Both the position numbers and the translations under genes were made by a program. A stretch of DNA of 64,000 bases from NCBI GenBank assembly GCA_034667465.1, contig JAXDJV010000002.1, positions 558,001 through 622,000 on the forward strand. The letters run 5' to 3'. Of this stretch, positions 1-9,345 are shown piece after piece (the first letter of the stretch is position 1; the number at the start of each line of letters is the position of its first letter). Source of the stretch: JAOBAU01 sp034667465 (GTDB taxonomy: Bacteria > Acidobacteriota > Thermoanaerobaculia > Gp7-AA8). The notes beneath the pieces are model-generated. The model had not been told where the DNA came from, did no database searches, and worked only from the letters and a program-made list of their open reading frames with translations.

Positions 1-558
<558 letters not shown>

Positions 559-559
559 T

Positions 560-617
560 GTGGAGGCGGCCGCTTCGGCCGCCGGTCGGAACCTCCACGG
601 CGGGCGAAGCGCCCGCC
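560..617. repeat. Paired GC-rich hairpins after the sigma-54 regulator
   Basis: Two strong hairpins lie just after the regulator's stop codon. The first has a 7-bp stem, GGCGGCC/GGCCGCC (565-571 with 577-583). The second has GGCGGGC/GCCCGCC (599-605 with 611-617). An outer pair gtggagg/cctccac (560-566 with 592-598) encloses the first. There is no T tract, so this is not a classical intrinsic terminator. Related hairpins occur at 9300-9317 and 39728-39746. The remaining sequence up to topA at 756 shows no convincing gene or promoter. Confidence 0.6.
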
Positions 618-755
618 GCCACACTTCACCGTCTGTAGCCAATTTCGCCTTCCAAAACTGCGGTGGTATCGTCCACCGCCTCCTAAGAACAGCCGCCGGC
701 CTCGCGTGCGCGCGAGGAATTCGACGGCTGGCTCGAAAGTTTGGGGCGTTCCGCA

Positions 756-3194
756 ATGGCCAAAAATCTCGTCATCGTCGAATCTCCCGCGAAAGCGAAG
801 ACCATCAACAAGTTCATCGGCAAGGACTACGTCGTCAAGGCGTCGGTCGGACACGTACGTGATTTGCCGAAGAGCGAGCTGGGCGTTGACGAAGAAACGT
901 TCGAGCCGACGTACGAAGTGCTCGAAGGAAAAGAGAAGGTCGTTGCCGAGCTGAAGGCTGCCGCGAAAGGCGCCACGACGATCTTCATCGCCTCTGACCC
1001 TGATCGCGAAGGGGAAGCAATCGGCTGGCACGTCATGCAGCTTCTCGGCGGCGAAGGAAAGAAAGTCCGCCGCATCCTCTTCCACGAGATCACGCAGAAC
1101 GCGGTCCGCAAGGCGATGGAAAATCCCGGCGAGATCGACATGAACAAAGTGAACGCGCAGCAGGCGCGTCGCGTGCTCGATCGTTTCGTCGGCTACAAGA
1201 TCTCGCCGCTCCTCTGGGACAAAGTGCGCCGCGGACTCTCCGCCGGCCGCGTGCAGTCGGTGGCGATGAAGATGATCGTCGACCGCGAAGACGAGATCAA
1301 AGCGTTCCTCCCCGACGAGTACTGGACGTTCGGCGCGAAGCTCTCGCATCAGAACCCGCCGCCGTTCATCGCAAAGCTCTCGAAGGTCGAAGGAAAGAAA
1401 GCCGACGTCACCAACGAAGAGCAGGCGCGCGTCATCGAGACCGCGCTGAAGGGCGGCAGCTACGTCATCGAGACGATCGCCCGCAAAGAAAAGAAGCAGT
1501 CGGCGCCGCCACCGTTCATCACCTCGACGCTGCAGCGCGCCGCGTACAACCGCTTCAAGTATCCGGTCAAGAAAACGATGTCGATCGCGCAGAAGCTTTA
1601 CGAAGGTAAAGAGCTCGGCCCGTTCGGTCACGTCGGTCTCATCACCTACATGCGTACCGACTCCGTCCGCATCTCGGATGACGCGATGGGCGAAGTGCGC
1701 AACTACATCGCTGGCCGTTACGGCGAGAACATCCTTCCCGAAACGCCGAACGTCTACAAAGTGAAGAAAGCGGCGCAGTCGCAGGACGCGCACGAAGCGA
1801 TCCGTCCGACGTCGACCGAGTTCGATCCCGACAAAGTTGAAGCGTTTCTGACGCGCGAAGAGTTCAACATCTACAAGCTGATCTTCGAGCGCTTCGTCGG
1901 CTCGCAGATGAAGCCCGCTCTCTTCGACGTCACCGACGTCGATATCAAAAACGGCGCGTACACGCTGCGCGCATCGGGCGAAGTGCAGAAGTTCGCCGGC
2001 TTCCTCGCCATCTTCCAGGACGCCGTCATCAGTGAAGACGACGAAGAGAAACCGGAGAACGAGAAAGCGCTGCCGGCGATGAACGAAGGCGACACGCTCA
2101 CGTTCGTCTCGCTCGACACGAAACAGAACTTCACCCAGCCGCCGCCGCGCTACACGGAAGCGACGCTCGTCAAGGCGCTCGAAGAGAACGGCATCGGCCG
2201 TCCATCGACCTACGGCTCGATTCTTACGACCATCCAGACCCGCGACTACACCTACAAGCAGGACGGAAAGTTCTATCCGACCCAGCTCGGCTCGCTCGTC
2301 ACGAAGCTCCTGAAGGAATCGTTCAAAGACATCATCGACGAGACTTACACCGCGCGCCTCGAAGAAGAGCTCGACGAAGTCGAAGAGGGGAAGCGCGAGT
2401 GGAAGGATCTGATGAAGGAGTTCTCCGGCAAGTTCAACGCCGACCTCCTCCGCGCCGGCAAAGAGATGACCGAAGTGAAGCGCACCGGAGTCGAGACCGA
2501 CGAGAAGTGCGAGAAGTGCGGCTCGCCGATGGCGATCAAGTTCGGCCGCTTCGGTGAGTTTCTCGCCTGCACGAACTATCCCGAATGCAAGAACACCAAA
2601 GAGACGCTGCGTGCCGGCGCCGAGGTCGAGCAGACCGACGGCGAAACCGTCATCTGCGACAAATGCCAGAAGCCGATGCAGCTCAAGCGTTCGCGCTTCG
2701 GCCAGTTCTACGCCTGCACCGGTTATCCCGATTGCAAGAACACGAAAGATCCACGCCTTCTCAAAGCGAACATCCCCACCGATCCGCAACCGCCGTGTGA
2801 AAACTGCGGCAAGGAGATGGTGCTGAAGAGCGGCCGTTACGGTCCGTTCTACTCGTGCTCCGGCTATCCGGAATGCAAGACGATTCGCAAGATCGGCGGC
2901 GGCAAATCCGGCGCGCCGGCGAAGCCGACCGGCGTGAAATGCCCGAACTGCAAAGAGGGTGATCTCGTCGAGCGTCGTTCGCGGCGCGGCGTCTTCTACT
3001 CCTGCTCGCGTTATCCGAAGTGCGACTTCTCGCTGAACAACCGCCCGATCGCGCGCCCCTGCCCGAAGTGCGCCGCGCCATATCTCCTCGAAAAGGAAAC
3101 GAAGCGCGACGGCCACATCGAGTACTGCAACAATCCGGAGTGCGATTACAAAGCGCCGTTCGTCGAAGAAGCAGCAGCCGACAAAACGGCGTAG
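756..3194 (+). CDS. topA: DNA topoisomerase I
   Basis: Type IA topoisomerase that relaxes negative supercoils through a 5'-phosphotyrosine intermediate. The N-terminal TOPRIM domain shows 'VIVESPAKAKTI' and the acidic metal motif 'ASDPDREGEAI'. The catalytic tyrosine lies in 'GLITYMRTDS' (about Tyr298). After about residue 570 the protein has five cysteine-rich C-terminal units (CEKC, CDKC, CENC, CPNC, CPKC), each a zinc-ribbon Topo_C repeat probably used for DNA or RNA polymerase contact. The length, 812 residues, is normal. The ATG at 756 is preferred over an in-frame TTG at 741 because 'MAKNLVIVESPAKAK' is the conserved N-terminus. The gene appears monocistronic. Confidence 0.98.
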   Translation: MAKNLVIVESPAKAKTINKFIGKDYVVKASVGHVRDLPKSELGVDEETFEPTYEVLEGKEKVVAELKAAAKGATTIFIASDPDREGEAIGWHVMQLLGGEGKKVRRILFHEITQNAVRKAMENPGEIDMNKVNAQQARRVLDRFVGYKISPLLWDKVRRGLSAGRVQSVAMKMIVDREDEIKAFLPDEYWTFGAKLSHQNPPPFIAKLSKVEGKKADVTNEEQARVIETALKGGSYVIETIARKEKKQSAPPPFITSTLQRAAYNRFKYPVKKTMSIAQKLYEGKELGPFGHVGLITYMRTDSVRISDDAMGEVRNYIAGRYGENILPETPNVYKVKKAAQSQDAHEAIRPTSTEFDPDKVEAFLTREEFNIYKLIFERFVGSQMKPALFDVTDVDIKNGAYTLRASGEVQKFAGFLAIFQDAVISEDDEEKPENEKALPAMNEGDTLTFVSLDTKQNFTQPPPRYTEATLVKALEENGIGRPSTYGSILTTIQTRDYTYKQDGKFYPTQLGSLVTKLLKESFKDIIDETYTARLEEELDEVEEGKREWKDLMKEFSGKFNADLLRAGKEMTEVKRTGVETDEKCEKCGSPMAIKFGRFGEFLACTNYPECKNTKETLRAGAEVEQTDGETVICDKCQKPMQLKRSRFGQFYACTGYPDCKNTKDPRLLKANIPTDPQPPCENCGKEMVLKSGRYGPFYSCSGYPECKTIRKIGGGKSGAPAKPTGVKCPNCKEGDLVERRSRRGVFYSCSRYPKCDFSLNNRPIARPCPKCAAPYLLEKETKRDGHIEYCNNPECDYKAPFVEEAAADKTA

Positions 3195-3203
3195 CGCCTC
3201 GCG

Positions 3204-3209
3204 TACACT
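3204..3209 (+). promoter_or_regulatory. -10-like box TACACT immediately before the deaminase gene
   Basis: TACACT ends six bases before the ATG at 3216, so transcription would start at or next to the start codon. No ribosome binding site is evident in the short gap. No good -35 hexamer is visible, so this is a suggestion supported by the same arrangement at other genes in the window. Confidence 0.4.
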
Positions 3210-3215
3210 CGGCGG

Positions 3216-4670
3216 ATGCAATTTCGCCGCGTCGCTTTTCTCTTCGCGCTCGTCGTCTCTGTCGCGCAACTCGCTCTCGCACAAACCGCATCCGAGCGGC
3301 TTGAAGCGGTTCGCAAAGATCCGCTTCGCCTTCGCCAGTTTCTCGAGGCGATGCCGAAAGGCGGCGATCTGCACAATCACCTCTCCGGCGACATCTACGC
3401 GGAGAGCTTCATGCAGTGGGCCGCGAACGACGGCTTCTGCATCGACGACGACAAGCTGACGATCGTCGCGAAATGTGAAGGAACGCTCGTTCCCGCCTCG
3501 ACGTCGCTCACGTCGCCGCTCTATCAGCAGATGCTCGACGCGCTTTCGATGCGCCAGTTCAAAGGGACGCTGGAGTCGGGTCACGATCATTTCTTCGCGA
3601 CCTTCAGCAAGTTCGGCGCGGTCTCGAAACCGCACGCTGCCGACATGATGGTCGAAGCAGTGCAGCGGTTCGGCAGCGAGAACGTCGATTATCTCGAAAC
3701 GATCTACGCGCCCGACCGCGGCGGCGCAGCGCGACTCGGATTCGACCTGACCAAAGGCGCCGACTTCAAGTCGATGCGCGATCAGCTCCTCGCCGGCACG
3801 TCGATGAAAGCGGTCATCGCCGACGCGCGCAAAACGCTCGATGACGCCGAAGCCGCGGTGAAGACGCAGTTGAAATGCGGCACGCCGGAAGCGATGGCCG
3901 GCTGTCGCGTCGACGTTCGCATCATCGATGAAGTGCATCGCGGCATTCCGCGCGAAGCGCTCTTCGCCGAGCTCGTCGTCGGTTTCGAGCTGGCGTCGAT
4001 CGACTCGCGCGTGGTCGGCATCAATCCGGTCATGCCGGAAGATGGCTACGTCTCGATGACGACGTTCAACGAGCTGATGCAGATGTTCGCGTATTTGCGG
4101 CCGCTCTATCCGAACGTCCGCATCTCGACGCACGCCGGCGAGCTTGCGCCGGGACTCGTGCCGCCGGAAGGACTGCGCTTTCACATTCGCGACTCGGTGA
4201 TGATTGCGAAGGCCGAACGAATCGGACACGGTGTCGACATCGCCCGCGAAACGAATTCCGCGGAGTTGCTCCGTACAATGGCGAAGCGCGGGGTCGCCGT
4301 CGAAGTCTGTCTCACCAGCAACGACGTGATCCTCGGCATCCGCGGCAAAGATCACCCGCTGCCGATGTATCTCCGCAATCACGTGCCGGTCGCACTGGCC
4401 AGTGACGATCCCGGCGTCTCACGCATCGATCTGACGAACGAGTTTCAGCGCGCCGTCGAAGAGTTCGGCCTTACGTACGCGGAACTGAAGAAGCTCGTGC
4501 GCAACAGCATCGAATACTCATTCATCGAAGGTGACAGCCTCTTCGTGAATCACGACTACGCGAGGCGCGCCTGCGCAACTTCATGCGATGCGTTCGTCGC
4601 AAAGAGTGCGAAAGCACGCGTGCAGCTGAAACTCGAGAAGAGACTGGCAGATTTCGAGAAGCAGCCTTAA
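3216..4670 (+). CDS. Secreted adenosine deaminase family protein
   Basis: A 484-residue member of the adenosine/AMP deaminase superfamily with an N-terminal signal peptide (hydrophobic residues about 7-22 ending 'LALAQ'), so it is likely periplasmic or exported. Zinc ligands are visible in 'GDLHNHLSG' (His53, His55). The catalytic 'HAGE' motif is at about 306-309, and the late 'ASDDPGVSR' motif, with the zinc and nucleophile-activating Asp, at about 395-403. The family hydrolyses adenosine (or related purines) to inosine and ammonia. Export and length resemble the extracellular ADGF group more than cytosolic Add, but the substrate is not proven. It converges on the CPBP gene, whose stop overlaps its last codon. 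Confidence 0.88.
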   Translation: MQFRRVAFLFALVVSVAQLALAQTASERLEAVRKDPLRLRQFLEAMPKGGDLHNHLSGDIYAESFMQWAANDGFCIDDDKLTIVAKCEGTLVPASTSLTSPLYQQMLDALSMRQFKGTLESGHDHFFATFSKFGAVSKPHAADMMVEAVQRFGSENVDYLETIYAPDRGGAARLGFDLTKGADFKSMRDQLLAGTSMKAVIADARKTLDDAEAAVKTQLKCGTPEAMAGCRVDVRIIDEVHRGIPREALFAELVVGFELASIDSRVVGINPVMPEDGYVSMTTFNELMQMFAYLRPLYPNVRISTHAGELAPGLVPPEGLRFHIRDSVMIAKAERIGHGVDIARETNSAELLRTMAKRGVAVEVCLTSNDVILGIRGKDHPLPMYLRNHVPVALASDDPGVSRIDLTNEFQRAVEEFGLTYAELKKLVRNSIEYSFIEGDSLFVNHDYARRACATSCDAFVAKSAKARVQLKLEKRLADFEKQP

Positions 4671-5302
4671 CGGAGACCGCCCACGATGTCGGTCAGCGCG
4701 TGCGCGATCGCGCCCGGCACGATGCTGCGCCGCCATTGCGCGACCAGACCGAACAGTAAGCCGAGGATCGTGATGTTGATGACTGCCTTCACGCCCTGGT
4801 AGCCGTGCGAGACGCCGAAGACCATCGCCTGCAGCACGAGCCCGGCAACCGTACTTCTCGTGAGCACCGCAAGTTGTCGCTGCAGATAGCCGCGGAACAC
4901 CAGCTCTTCGCAAAGGCCTGCGACGATTGAAACAACGATCCACATCGCAATTTCCGCGTTGCCGCGCGGAAGCAGACCGGATGCGTGATCGTCGGTAAGT
5001 TGCAACGCTGCCCACATCACGAGCGACGCGCAGCGAATGACGAAGAACCACGCGATGCCGATGACGATGTCGAGCGGACACTTCCTGCCGACAAGATCGG
5101 CGATCGTCAGTCCGTATTTGTGAATGCCGACCGCAACGTAGCGAACGAGCAGCAGCTGCGTGACGATGACGGTGACGTACAACGGCAGGCGCGATGTCGC
5201 TGCGGGAGCCGCGCTGCTTCGCGCGTTCGTGAGATACCCACCGACGGCGATGACGGCGAAGATGAGCAGAACGATGACGGTGTGACGCTTCGATGCGAGC
5301 AT
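4667..5302 (-). CDS. CPBP family intramembrane metalloprotease (CAAX protease/Abi family)
   Basis: A 211-residue polytopic membrane protein with about six hydrophobic segments. The family motifs are present: 'EELVFRGYL' (Glu132-Glu133 and Arg137), 'GVSHGYQG' (His166), and a late 'HALTD' (His201, Asp205). This matches CPBP intramembrane endopeptidases related to Rce1. Bacterial members act in immunity to bacteriocins, surface protein processing or unknown roles. Here the substrate cannot be inferred: there is no bacteriocin or prenylation gene nearby. It is transcribed towards the deaminase gene, and the two stops overlap. Confidence 0.87.
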   Translation of the reverse strand: MLASKRHTVIVLLIFAVIAVGGYLTNARSSAAPAATSRLPLYVTVIVTQLLLVRYVAVGIHKYGLTIADLVGRKCPLDIVIGIAWFFVIRCASLVMWAALQLTDDHASGLLPRGNAEIAMWIVVSIVAGLCEELVFRGYLQRQLAVLTRSTVAGLVLQAMVFGVSHGYQGVKAVINITILGLLFGLVAQWRRSIVPGAIAHALTDIVGGLR

Positions 5303-5353
5303 GACGACAACGTAACGACTCGCTCGCGCCGCCGCCTGTGCCGAAAGTAACGG

Positions 5354-6451
5354 TTACTTCAGCAACGCACGTACAGACGGCGTGATCAGATCGTAATCAA
5401 TCAGGAACGTGTCGTGTCCGTTCGGCGACGAGATCCTCTCGTGCGTCACCGGCGTTCCGTTCGCGCGCATCGCGTTCTCGACGAGCTCCACTTCCGAAAC
5501 AGGAAACAGCCAGTCGGTATCGAACGACACGAGCAGCGATTCGCCGCGCCACTTCGCGAACGCGTTTTCCAGCGTCTCGTACTGTTCGGCGAGATCCATC
5601 TCGTCCATCGCCGCCTGCACGCGGATGTATGAATTCGCGTCGTACAGCGCGGCGAATTTCTTTCCCTGATATTCGAAGTACGAGTCGATCTCGAATTGGC
5701 GCGTGTTGCCGCGGCGGCGCCGCGCGAACTTCGTCTGCAGCGCCTGCGCGGAGAGATACGTCATGTGACCGACCATGCGCGCGACCTGCAGTCCGCGCAG
5801 CGGTTCCGGATTGTCGTAGTAATCGCCGCCGCGGAAGTGCGTATCGCTCTCGATGATCTTGCGTCCGATGATGTGCCACGCGATTCCCTGCACCGGAACT
5901 GCGGCGCCGGTCGCCATCGTGATGATCGAATCCATCATCTCGGGATAAAGAGCGCACCACATCAGCACCTGCATGCCGCCGAGCGAACCGCCGGCGACGG
6001 CGCGCAGCCGCGTGATGCCGAGGTGATCGAGAAGGGATTTCTGCGCGTGGACCATGTCCTCGATCGTCGGCCACGGATAGCGCGAACCGTACGGACTGCC
6101 GGTCGCCGGATCGATCGAGCTCGGTGCCGTCGTCCCGAAACAGGAGCCGACGATATTCGCGCAAACGACGAACCAGCGATCGAGATCGATCCCTTTGCCG
6201 TAGCCGACCAGTCCGTCCCACCAGCCCGGACGCTCGTCGTCCGCGTCAGTGTATTTGCCCGCCGCGTGTGCGCTGGCAGACAACGCGTGGCAGACGAGGA
6301 TCGCGTTCGAGCGATCGGCGTTCAGCGTTCCGAACGTCTCGTATGTGATCGAGAACGGCGCGATCGTTTGACCGTGCATGAAGCGAAAGCCGTCCGTGAG
6401 GACGAGCTGCTTCGGCGGCGCGGCGATGAAGGTGTTCTGCGTCGACTGCAT
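5354..6451 (-). CDS. metX: Homoserine O-acetyltransferase (MetX-type alpha/beta hydrolase)
   Basis: A 365-residue alpha/beta-hydrolase fold acyltransferase that acylates homoserine for methionine synthesis by direct sulfhydrylation. Visible motifs are the oxyanion region 'LVCHALSASAH', the nucleophile elbow 'AGGSLGGMQ' (Ser156), an Asp in 'SFDTDWLFP', and the catalytic His in 'SPNGHDTF' (about 346). Length and motif order match MetX. The acyl donor (acetyl- versus succinyl-CoA) cannot be settled by eye. No MetY or sulfhydrylase gene is adjacent in the window. It lies 22 bases downstream of pspC on the same strand, but has its own -10-like box close to its start. Confidence 0.93.
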   Translation of the reverse strand: MQSTQNTFIAAPPKQLVLTDGFRFMHGQTIAPFSITYETFGTLNADRSNAILVCHALSASAHAAGKYTDADDERPGWWDGLVGYGKGIDLDRWFVVCANIVGSCFGTTAPSSIDPATGSPYGSRYPWPTIEDMVHAQKSLLDHLGITRLRAVAGGSLGGMQVLMWCALYPEMMDSIITMATGAAVPVQGIAWHIIGRKIIESDTHFRGGDYYDNPEPLRGLQVARMVGHMTYLSAQALQTKFARRRRGNTRQFEIDSYFEYQGKKFAALYDANSYIRVQAAMDEMDLAEQYETLENAFAKWRGESLLVSFDTDWLFPVSEVELVENAMRANGTPVTHERISSPNGHDTFLIDYDLITPSVRALLK

Positions 6452-6461
6452 CGGTGCGCGG

Positions 6462-6467
6462 AGGATA
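6462..6467 (-). promoter_or_regulatory. -10-like box TATCCT before metX
   Basis: On the minus strand TATCCT ends ten bases upstream of the metX ATG (6451). It lies in the short metX-pspC gap and would give a leader of only a few bases. No -35 match is obvious. Confidence 0.35.
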
Positions 6468-6473
6468 GCAAAA

Positions 6474-6662
6474 TCACTCCGGCGCCGACGGCATGATCAC
6501 CCACAGAATGATGTAGGCGAGCGTGCCGGGAAACGCGATCGACAGAATCGAGACGAGCACGTACAACAGGCGCACGACGGTCGGATCCCATCCCAGCCAT
6601 TCGGCGAGTCCGCCACAGACACCGGCGATCATTCTGTATTTGCGAGAGCGAAGCAGCGGCAT
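6474..6662 (-). CDS. PspC domain protein (small membrane protein)
   Basis: A 62-residue protein that is almost entirely a PspC domain: basic N-terminus, 'MIAGVCGGLAEWLGWDPT', then a hydrophobic helix pair ending 'AYIILWVIMP'. PspC domains occur in the phage-shock envelope stress response, but free-standing single-domain versions are common and their role is often unknown. No pspA or pspB is nearby. The ATG at 6662 is chosen because a strong purine-rich ribosome site (GGAGGAG) lies just upstream, inside the last codons of the DNA ligase gene. The ATG is one base after the ligase stop, so the two are probably translated together. Confidence 0.88.
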   Translation of the reverse strand: MPLLRSRKYRMIAGVCGGLAEWLGWDPTVVRLLYVLVSILSIAFPGTLAYIILWVIMPSAPE

Positions 6663-6663
6663 T

Positions 6664-8295
6664 TCACTCCTCCTTCTTCTGCCCCTCGCGCGCGAGCTGG
6701 CCTTCGTAAATACGGCGAACCTCGTCGATAGTTGAGATTTCTTCGACGCTCTTGTCGTCGCGGATGCGCGCAATGCGCGGGAAACGGAGCGCGTAGCCCG
6801 ATTTGTGGCGCGACGATTCCTGGATGCGATCGAACGCGATCTCGAGCACGATCGTCGGCGCGACGCGAAACACCGGTCCGTGCTGCTCGATCTTCGTCGC
6901 GAGAAAGTGCTCGGTCATTTTCGCGATCTCGACGTCCGTCAGGCCGCTGTATGCCTTCCCGATCGTCACCAGTTCACCGTCGCGTCGAACGGCGAACGTG
7001 AGATCCGACAGCACCGAACGCCGCTTGCCGTTTCCCCACTGCGCGTAGGTGACGACACAGTCGAGCGTCGCCAGCGCCTTCTTGTACTTCAGCCACGACT
7101 TCCCGCGGCGGCCCGGCGTGTAGACGGATTTCGGATCTTTGATGACGAGCCCTTCGTTCGCGCGTGCGCGTGCAGCGTCGAACAGTTCGTCAATATGTTG
7201 AGCATCGCGAACGCGCGACTGATCGGAAAAGCGGATCGTCTTTCCGCTTACGACTTCGCGAAGTCGCGACAACCGTTCATCAAGCGGCGTTTCGAACAGC
7301 GGCGACTCGTCGAGCAACAGCAGATCGAACGCAAAGAAAACGACCGGCGCATCGCCGAGCAATTTCTCACTGACCTTTCGCCGGCCGAGCCGCGTCTGAA
7401 TGATCGCGAATGGCAGGATGCGATCGCTGAACGCGACGATCTCTCCATCGATGATCGCCGCGCGGCCGAGCGCGCGTGCTGCGCTTTCGATTTCCGGAAA
7501 GCGATGCGTGACGTCGTCGAGCGTTCGTGAATAGATCCGCACCGTTGCTCCGTCAGTGTGGATCTGCGCGCGGATGCCGTCGTATTTGTCGTCGGCGATC
7601 GCTCCTTCGCCAAGCGCTGCGACGATCTCGGCAGGATCTTCTTCCGGTTGCGCGAGCATGAACGCGAACGGCGCGAAGAGCGTCATCTTCGCGGATGACA
7701 GCGCATCGCTCTTCGCCAGCAGCGCGGTCGCGCCGATGTCGCCGGTGAACATGTTGGCGCGGCGCACATCGGCGAGCGTTCGTCCGAATGCTTTCGCGAC
7801 CGCCGATTCGACGAGCCCTTCCTGCAGACCGATGCGAAATTCGCTCTGGAGAATTTTCACGATGAAGCGCGCGCCCTGCGCGTCGACTTTGCGAAAGAGC
7901 TCGACGAGCACGTTCTTCTTTTCGATCGCGCCGGCCGTTGCTGCGAGTCGCTCGAAGAGCTCGCCGGCTTCGGAGAGAGAAACGTCGCGCGCCGCGTTGG
8001 ATGGAAACGCTTCCGCGATCGTGTCGCCGAGGTCCGCGTACTTTGGCCACGCCGCCCAGAGAGCTTCGGCGGTGATGCCGGTCGCTTCGACGACTGCATC
8101 GGCAATCGTCGAGTGTCCGACACCGGTTACTCGTTGTTCGCGCCGCGCGAATGGAGCGCCGGAAAAGAAGATCACCGCACGCTCGAGCGAAGCGTCATCG
8201 AGCGCGACCAGATACGCGGCCAGCAGCCGTTCCTTTTCGGATTTTTTCGTCGTGGCGGCGATTGCATTTGCCGTCGCCGTGAAGTCGGAAAGCAT
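6664..8295 (-). CDS. ATP-dependent DNA ligase (archaeal/LigB-like, with N-terminal DNA-binding domain)
   Basis: A ligase of about 543 residues. The nucleotidyltransferase motif I 'DDKYDGIRAQIH' holds the lysine that is adenylated (about Lys237). Later motifs include 'IIDGEIVAF' (motif III region), 'EGLVIKDP' (motif IV) and 'SWLKYKK' (motif V), followed by an OB-fold. The first 170 residues resemble the DNA_ligase_A_N domain of archaeal and eukaryotic replicative ligases, so this is not a short LigD-type or periplasmic ligase. Bacteria normally seal nicks with NAD-dependent LigA, so this is likely an additional repair enzyme. The ATG at 8295 is preferred to an upstream TTG at 8316. It is divergent from mdh and cotranscribed with pspC. 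Confidence 0.93.
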   Translation of the reverse strand: MLSDFTATANAIAATTKKSEKERLLAAYLVALDDASLERAVIFFSGAPFARREQRVTGVGHSTIADAVVEATGITAEALWAAWPKYADLGDTIAEAFPSNAARDVSLSEAGELFERLAATAGAIEKKNVLVELFRKVDAQGARFIVKILQSEFRIGLQEGLVESAVAKAFGRTLADVRRANMFTGDIGATALLAKSDALSSAKMTLFAPFAFMLAQPEEDPAEIVAALGEGAIADDKYDGIRAQIHTDGATVRIYSRTLDDVTHRFPEIESAARALGRAAIIDGEIVAFSDRILPFAIIQTRLGRRKVSEKLLGDAPVVFFAFDLLLLDESPLFETPLDERLSRLREVVSGKTIRFSDQSRVRDAQHIDELFDAARARANEGLVIKDPKSVYTPGRRGKSWLKYKKALATLDCVVTYAQWGNGKRRSVLSDLTFAVRRDGELVTIGKAYSGLTDVEIAKMTEHFLATKIEQHGPVFRVAPTIVLEIAFDRIQESSRHKSGYALRFPRIARIRDDKSVEEISTIDEVRRIYEGQLAREGQKKEE

Positions 8296-8300
8296 TGCGA

Positions 8301-8306
8301 TAGAAT
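8301..8306 (+). promoter_or_regulatory. -10-like box TAGAAT upstream of mdh
   Basis: TAGAAT lies 37 bases before the mdh start and would give a conventional leader carrying the GAGAGG ribosome site at about 8330-8335. It overlaps the region around the divergent ligase start. The -35 element is not clear. Confidence 0.35.
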
Positions 8307-8343
8307 CCGCGCGCAATTTACGAACCAGCGAGAGGTTAGTCCA

Positions 8344-9273
8344 ATGAAAACCAAAGTTACGGTCGTCGGCGGTGGCAACGTCGGAGCAACAGTCGCACAG
8401 GGAATCGCGCTCAAAGAGCTCGCCGACGTCGTCCTCGTCGACATCGTCGAAGGCGTGCCGCAGGGAAAATCGCTCGACCTGATGGAAACGGCGCCGGTCG
8501 AAAAATACGATTCGATCCTCACCGGCGTGAACGGTTATGACGGCACCGAAAACTCGGACGTCGTCGTCATCACCGCCGGTCTGCCGCGCAAGCCGGGCAT
8601 GAGCCGCGACGATCTGCTCTGGAAGAACGAAGAGATCGTTGCCGGCGTCACGCGCGAGGTGGCGCAGCGCTCGCCGAACTGCATCATCATCGTCGTCTCA
8701 AATCCGCTCGATGCGATGTGCGAAGTGGCCCGCCGCGTTTCCGGTTTCCCGCGCGAGCGCGTCCTCGGCATGGCCGGCGTCCTCGACTCGGCCCGCATGC
8801 GCGCATTCATCGCCATGGAGCTGAACGTCTCTGTCGAGAACACGCACGCGTTCGTCCTCGGCGGTCACGGCGACACGATGGTTCCGCTGCCGCGCTATTC
8901 GACCGTCGCCGGCATTCCGATCACCGAGCTCATCTCCGAAGAGCGCATCAATGCGATCGTCGATCGAACGCGCAACGGCGGCGCGGAGATCGTCAATCTG
9001 CTGAAGACGTCCGCCTGGTACGCGCCTGGCGCGTCGACGGTCGAGATGGTCGAAGCGATCCTGAAAGACAAGCGCAAGATCCTTCCGTGCGCCGCGTATC
9101 TCACCGGCGAATACGGCTTCAACGATCTGTACGTCGGCGTTCCGGTGAAGCTCGGGAAGAACGGCATGGAGCAGATCGTCGAGATCAAACTGACCGACGA
9201 CGAGACGGTCGCGCTGAAGAAGTCGGCCGACTCGGTCAAAGAGCTTTTCGACAAACTGAAGACCGCCGCCTGA
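8344..9273 (+). CDS. mdh: Malate dehydrogenase (NAD-dependent, LDH-like type)
   Basis: A 309-residue TCA-cycle enzyme interconverting malate and oxaloacetate. It starts with the Rossmann motif 'VTVVGGGNVGATVA'. An acidic residue after the second strand ('VVLVDIVEG') predicts NAD rather than NADP. The substrate loop is 'GLPRKPGMSRDDL', with an arginine at the position that usually separates malate from lactate dehydrogenases, and the catalytic histidine is in 'LGGHGDTMVP'. The start has a clear GAGAGG ribosome site eight bases upstream. The ORF is open further upstream but that extension is not conserved-looking. It is followed by a hairpin terminator. Confidence 0.97.
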   Translation: MKTKVTVVGGGNVGATVAQGIALKELADVVLVDIVEGVPQGKSLDLMETAPVEKYDSILTGVNGYDGTENSDVVVITAGLPRKPGMSRDDLLWKNEEIVAGVTREVAQRSPNCIIIVVSNPLDAMCEVARRVSGFPRERVLGMAGVLDSARMRAFIAMELNVSVENTHAFVLGGHGDTMVPLPRYSTVAGIPITELISEERINAIVDRTRNGGAEIVNLLKTSAWYAPGASTVEMVEAILKDKRKILPCAAYLTGEYGFNDLYVGVPVKLGKNGMEQIVEIKLTDDETVALKKSADSVKELFDKLKTAA

Positions 9274-9299
9274 GCTCGCAACAGGCTGTAGAAGTGTGG

Positions 9300-9325
9300 G
9301 GGCGGGCGCTCCCGCCCGTGTTATT
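9300..9325 (+). terminator. Probable terminator after mdh
   Basis: A 7-bp GC stem, GGGCGGG/CCCGCCC (9300-9306 with 9311-9317, loop CGCT), is followed by the T-rich stretch gtgttattt. It sits 27 bases after the mdh stop. The stem also belongs to the dispersed 'gtgtgg-ggcgggcg' hairpin family seen at 560 and 39721. Confidence 0.6.
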
Positions 9326-9328
9326 TGT

Positions 9329-9334
9329 TACAAT
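9329..9334 (+). promoter_or_regulatory. -10-like box TACAAT before the exonuclease gene
   Basis: TACAAT ends eleven bases before the ATG at 9346, implying a leader of about five bases. It lies directly after the mdh hairpin. No good -35 is seen. Confidence 0.45.
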
Positions 9335-9345
9335 AGCTGACCCCC

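Noticed and set aside
4667..5302. Bacteriocin immunity or abortive infection role for the CPBP protease
   Set aside because: The family includes such members, but no bacteriocin or phage-defence gene is adjacent, so the role is left open.
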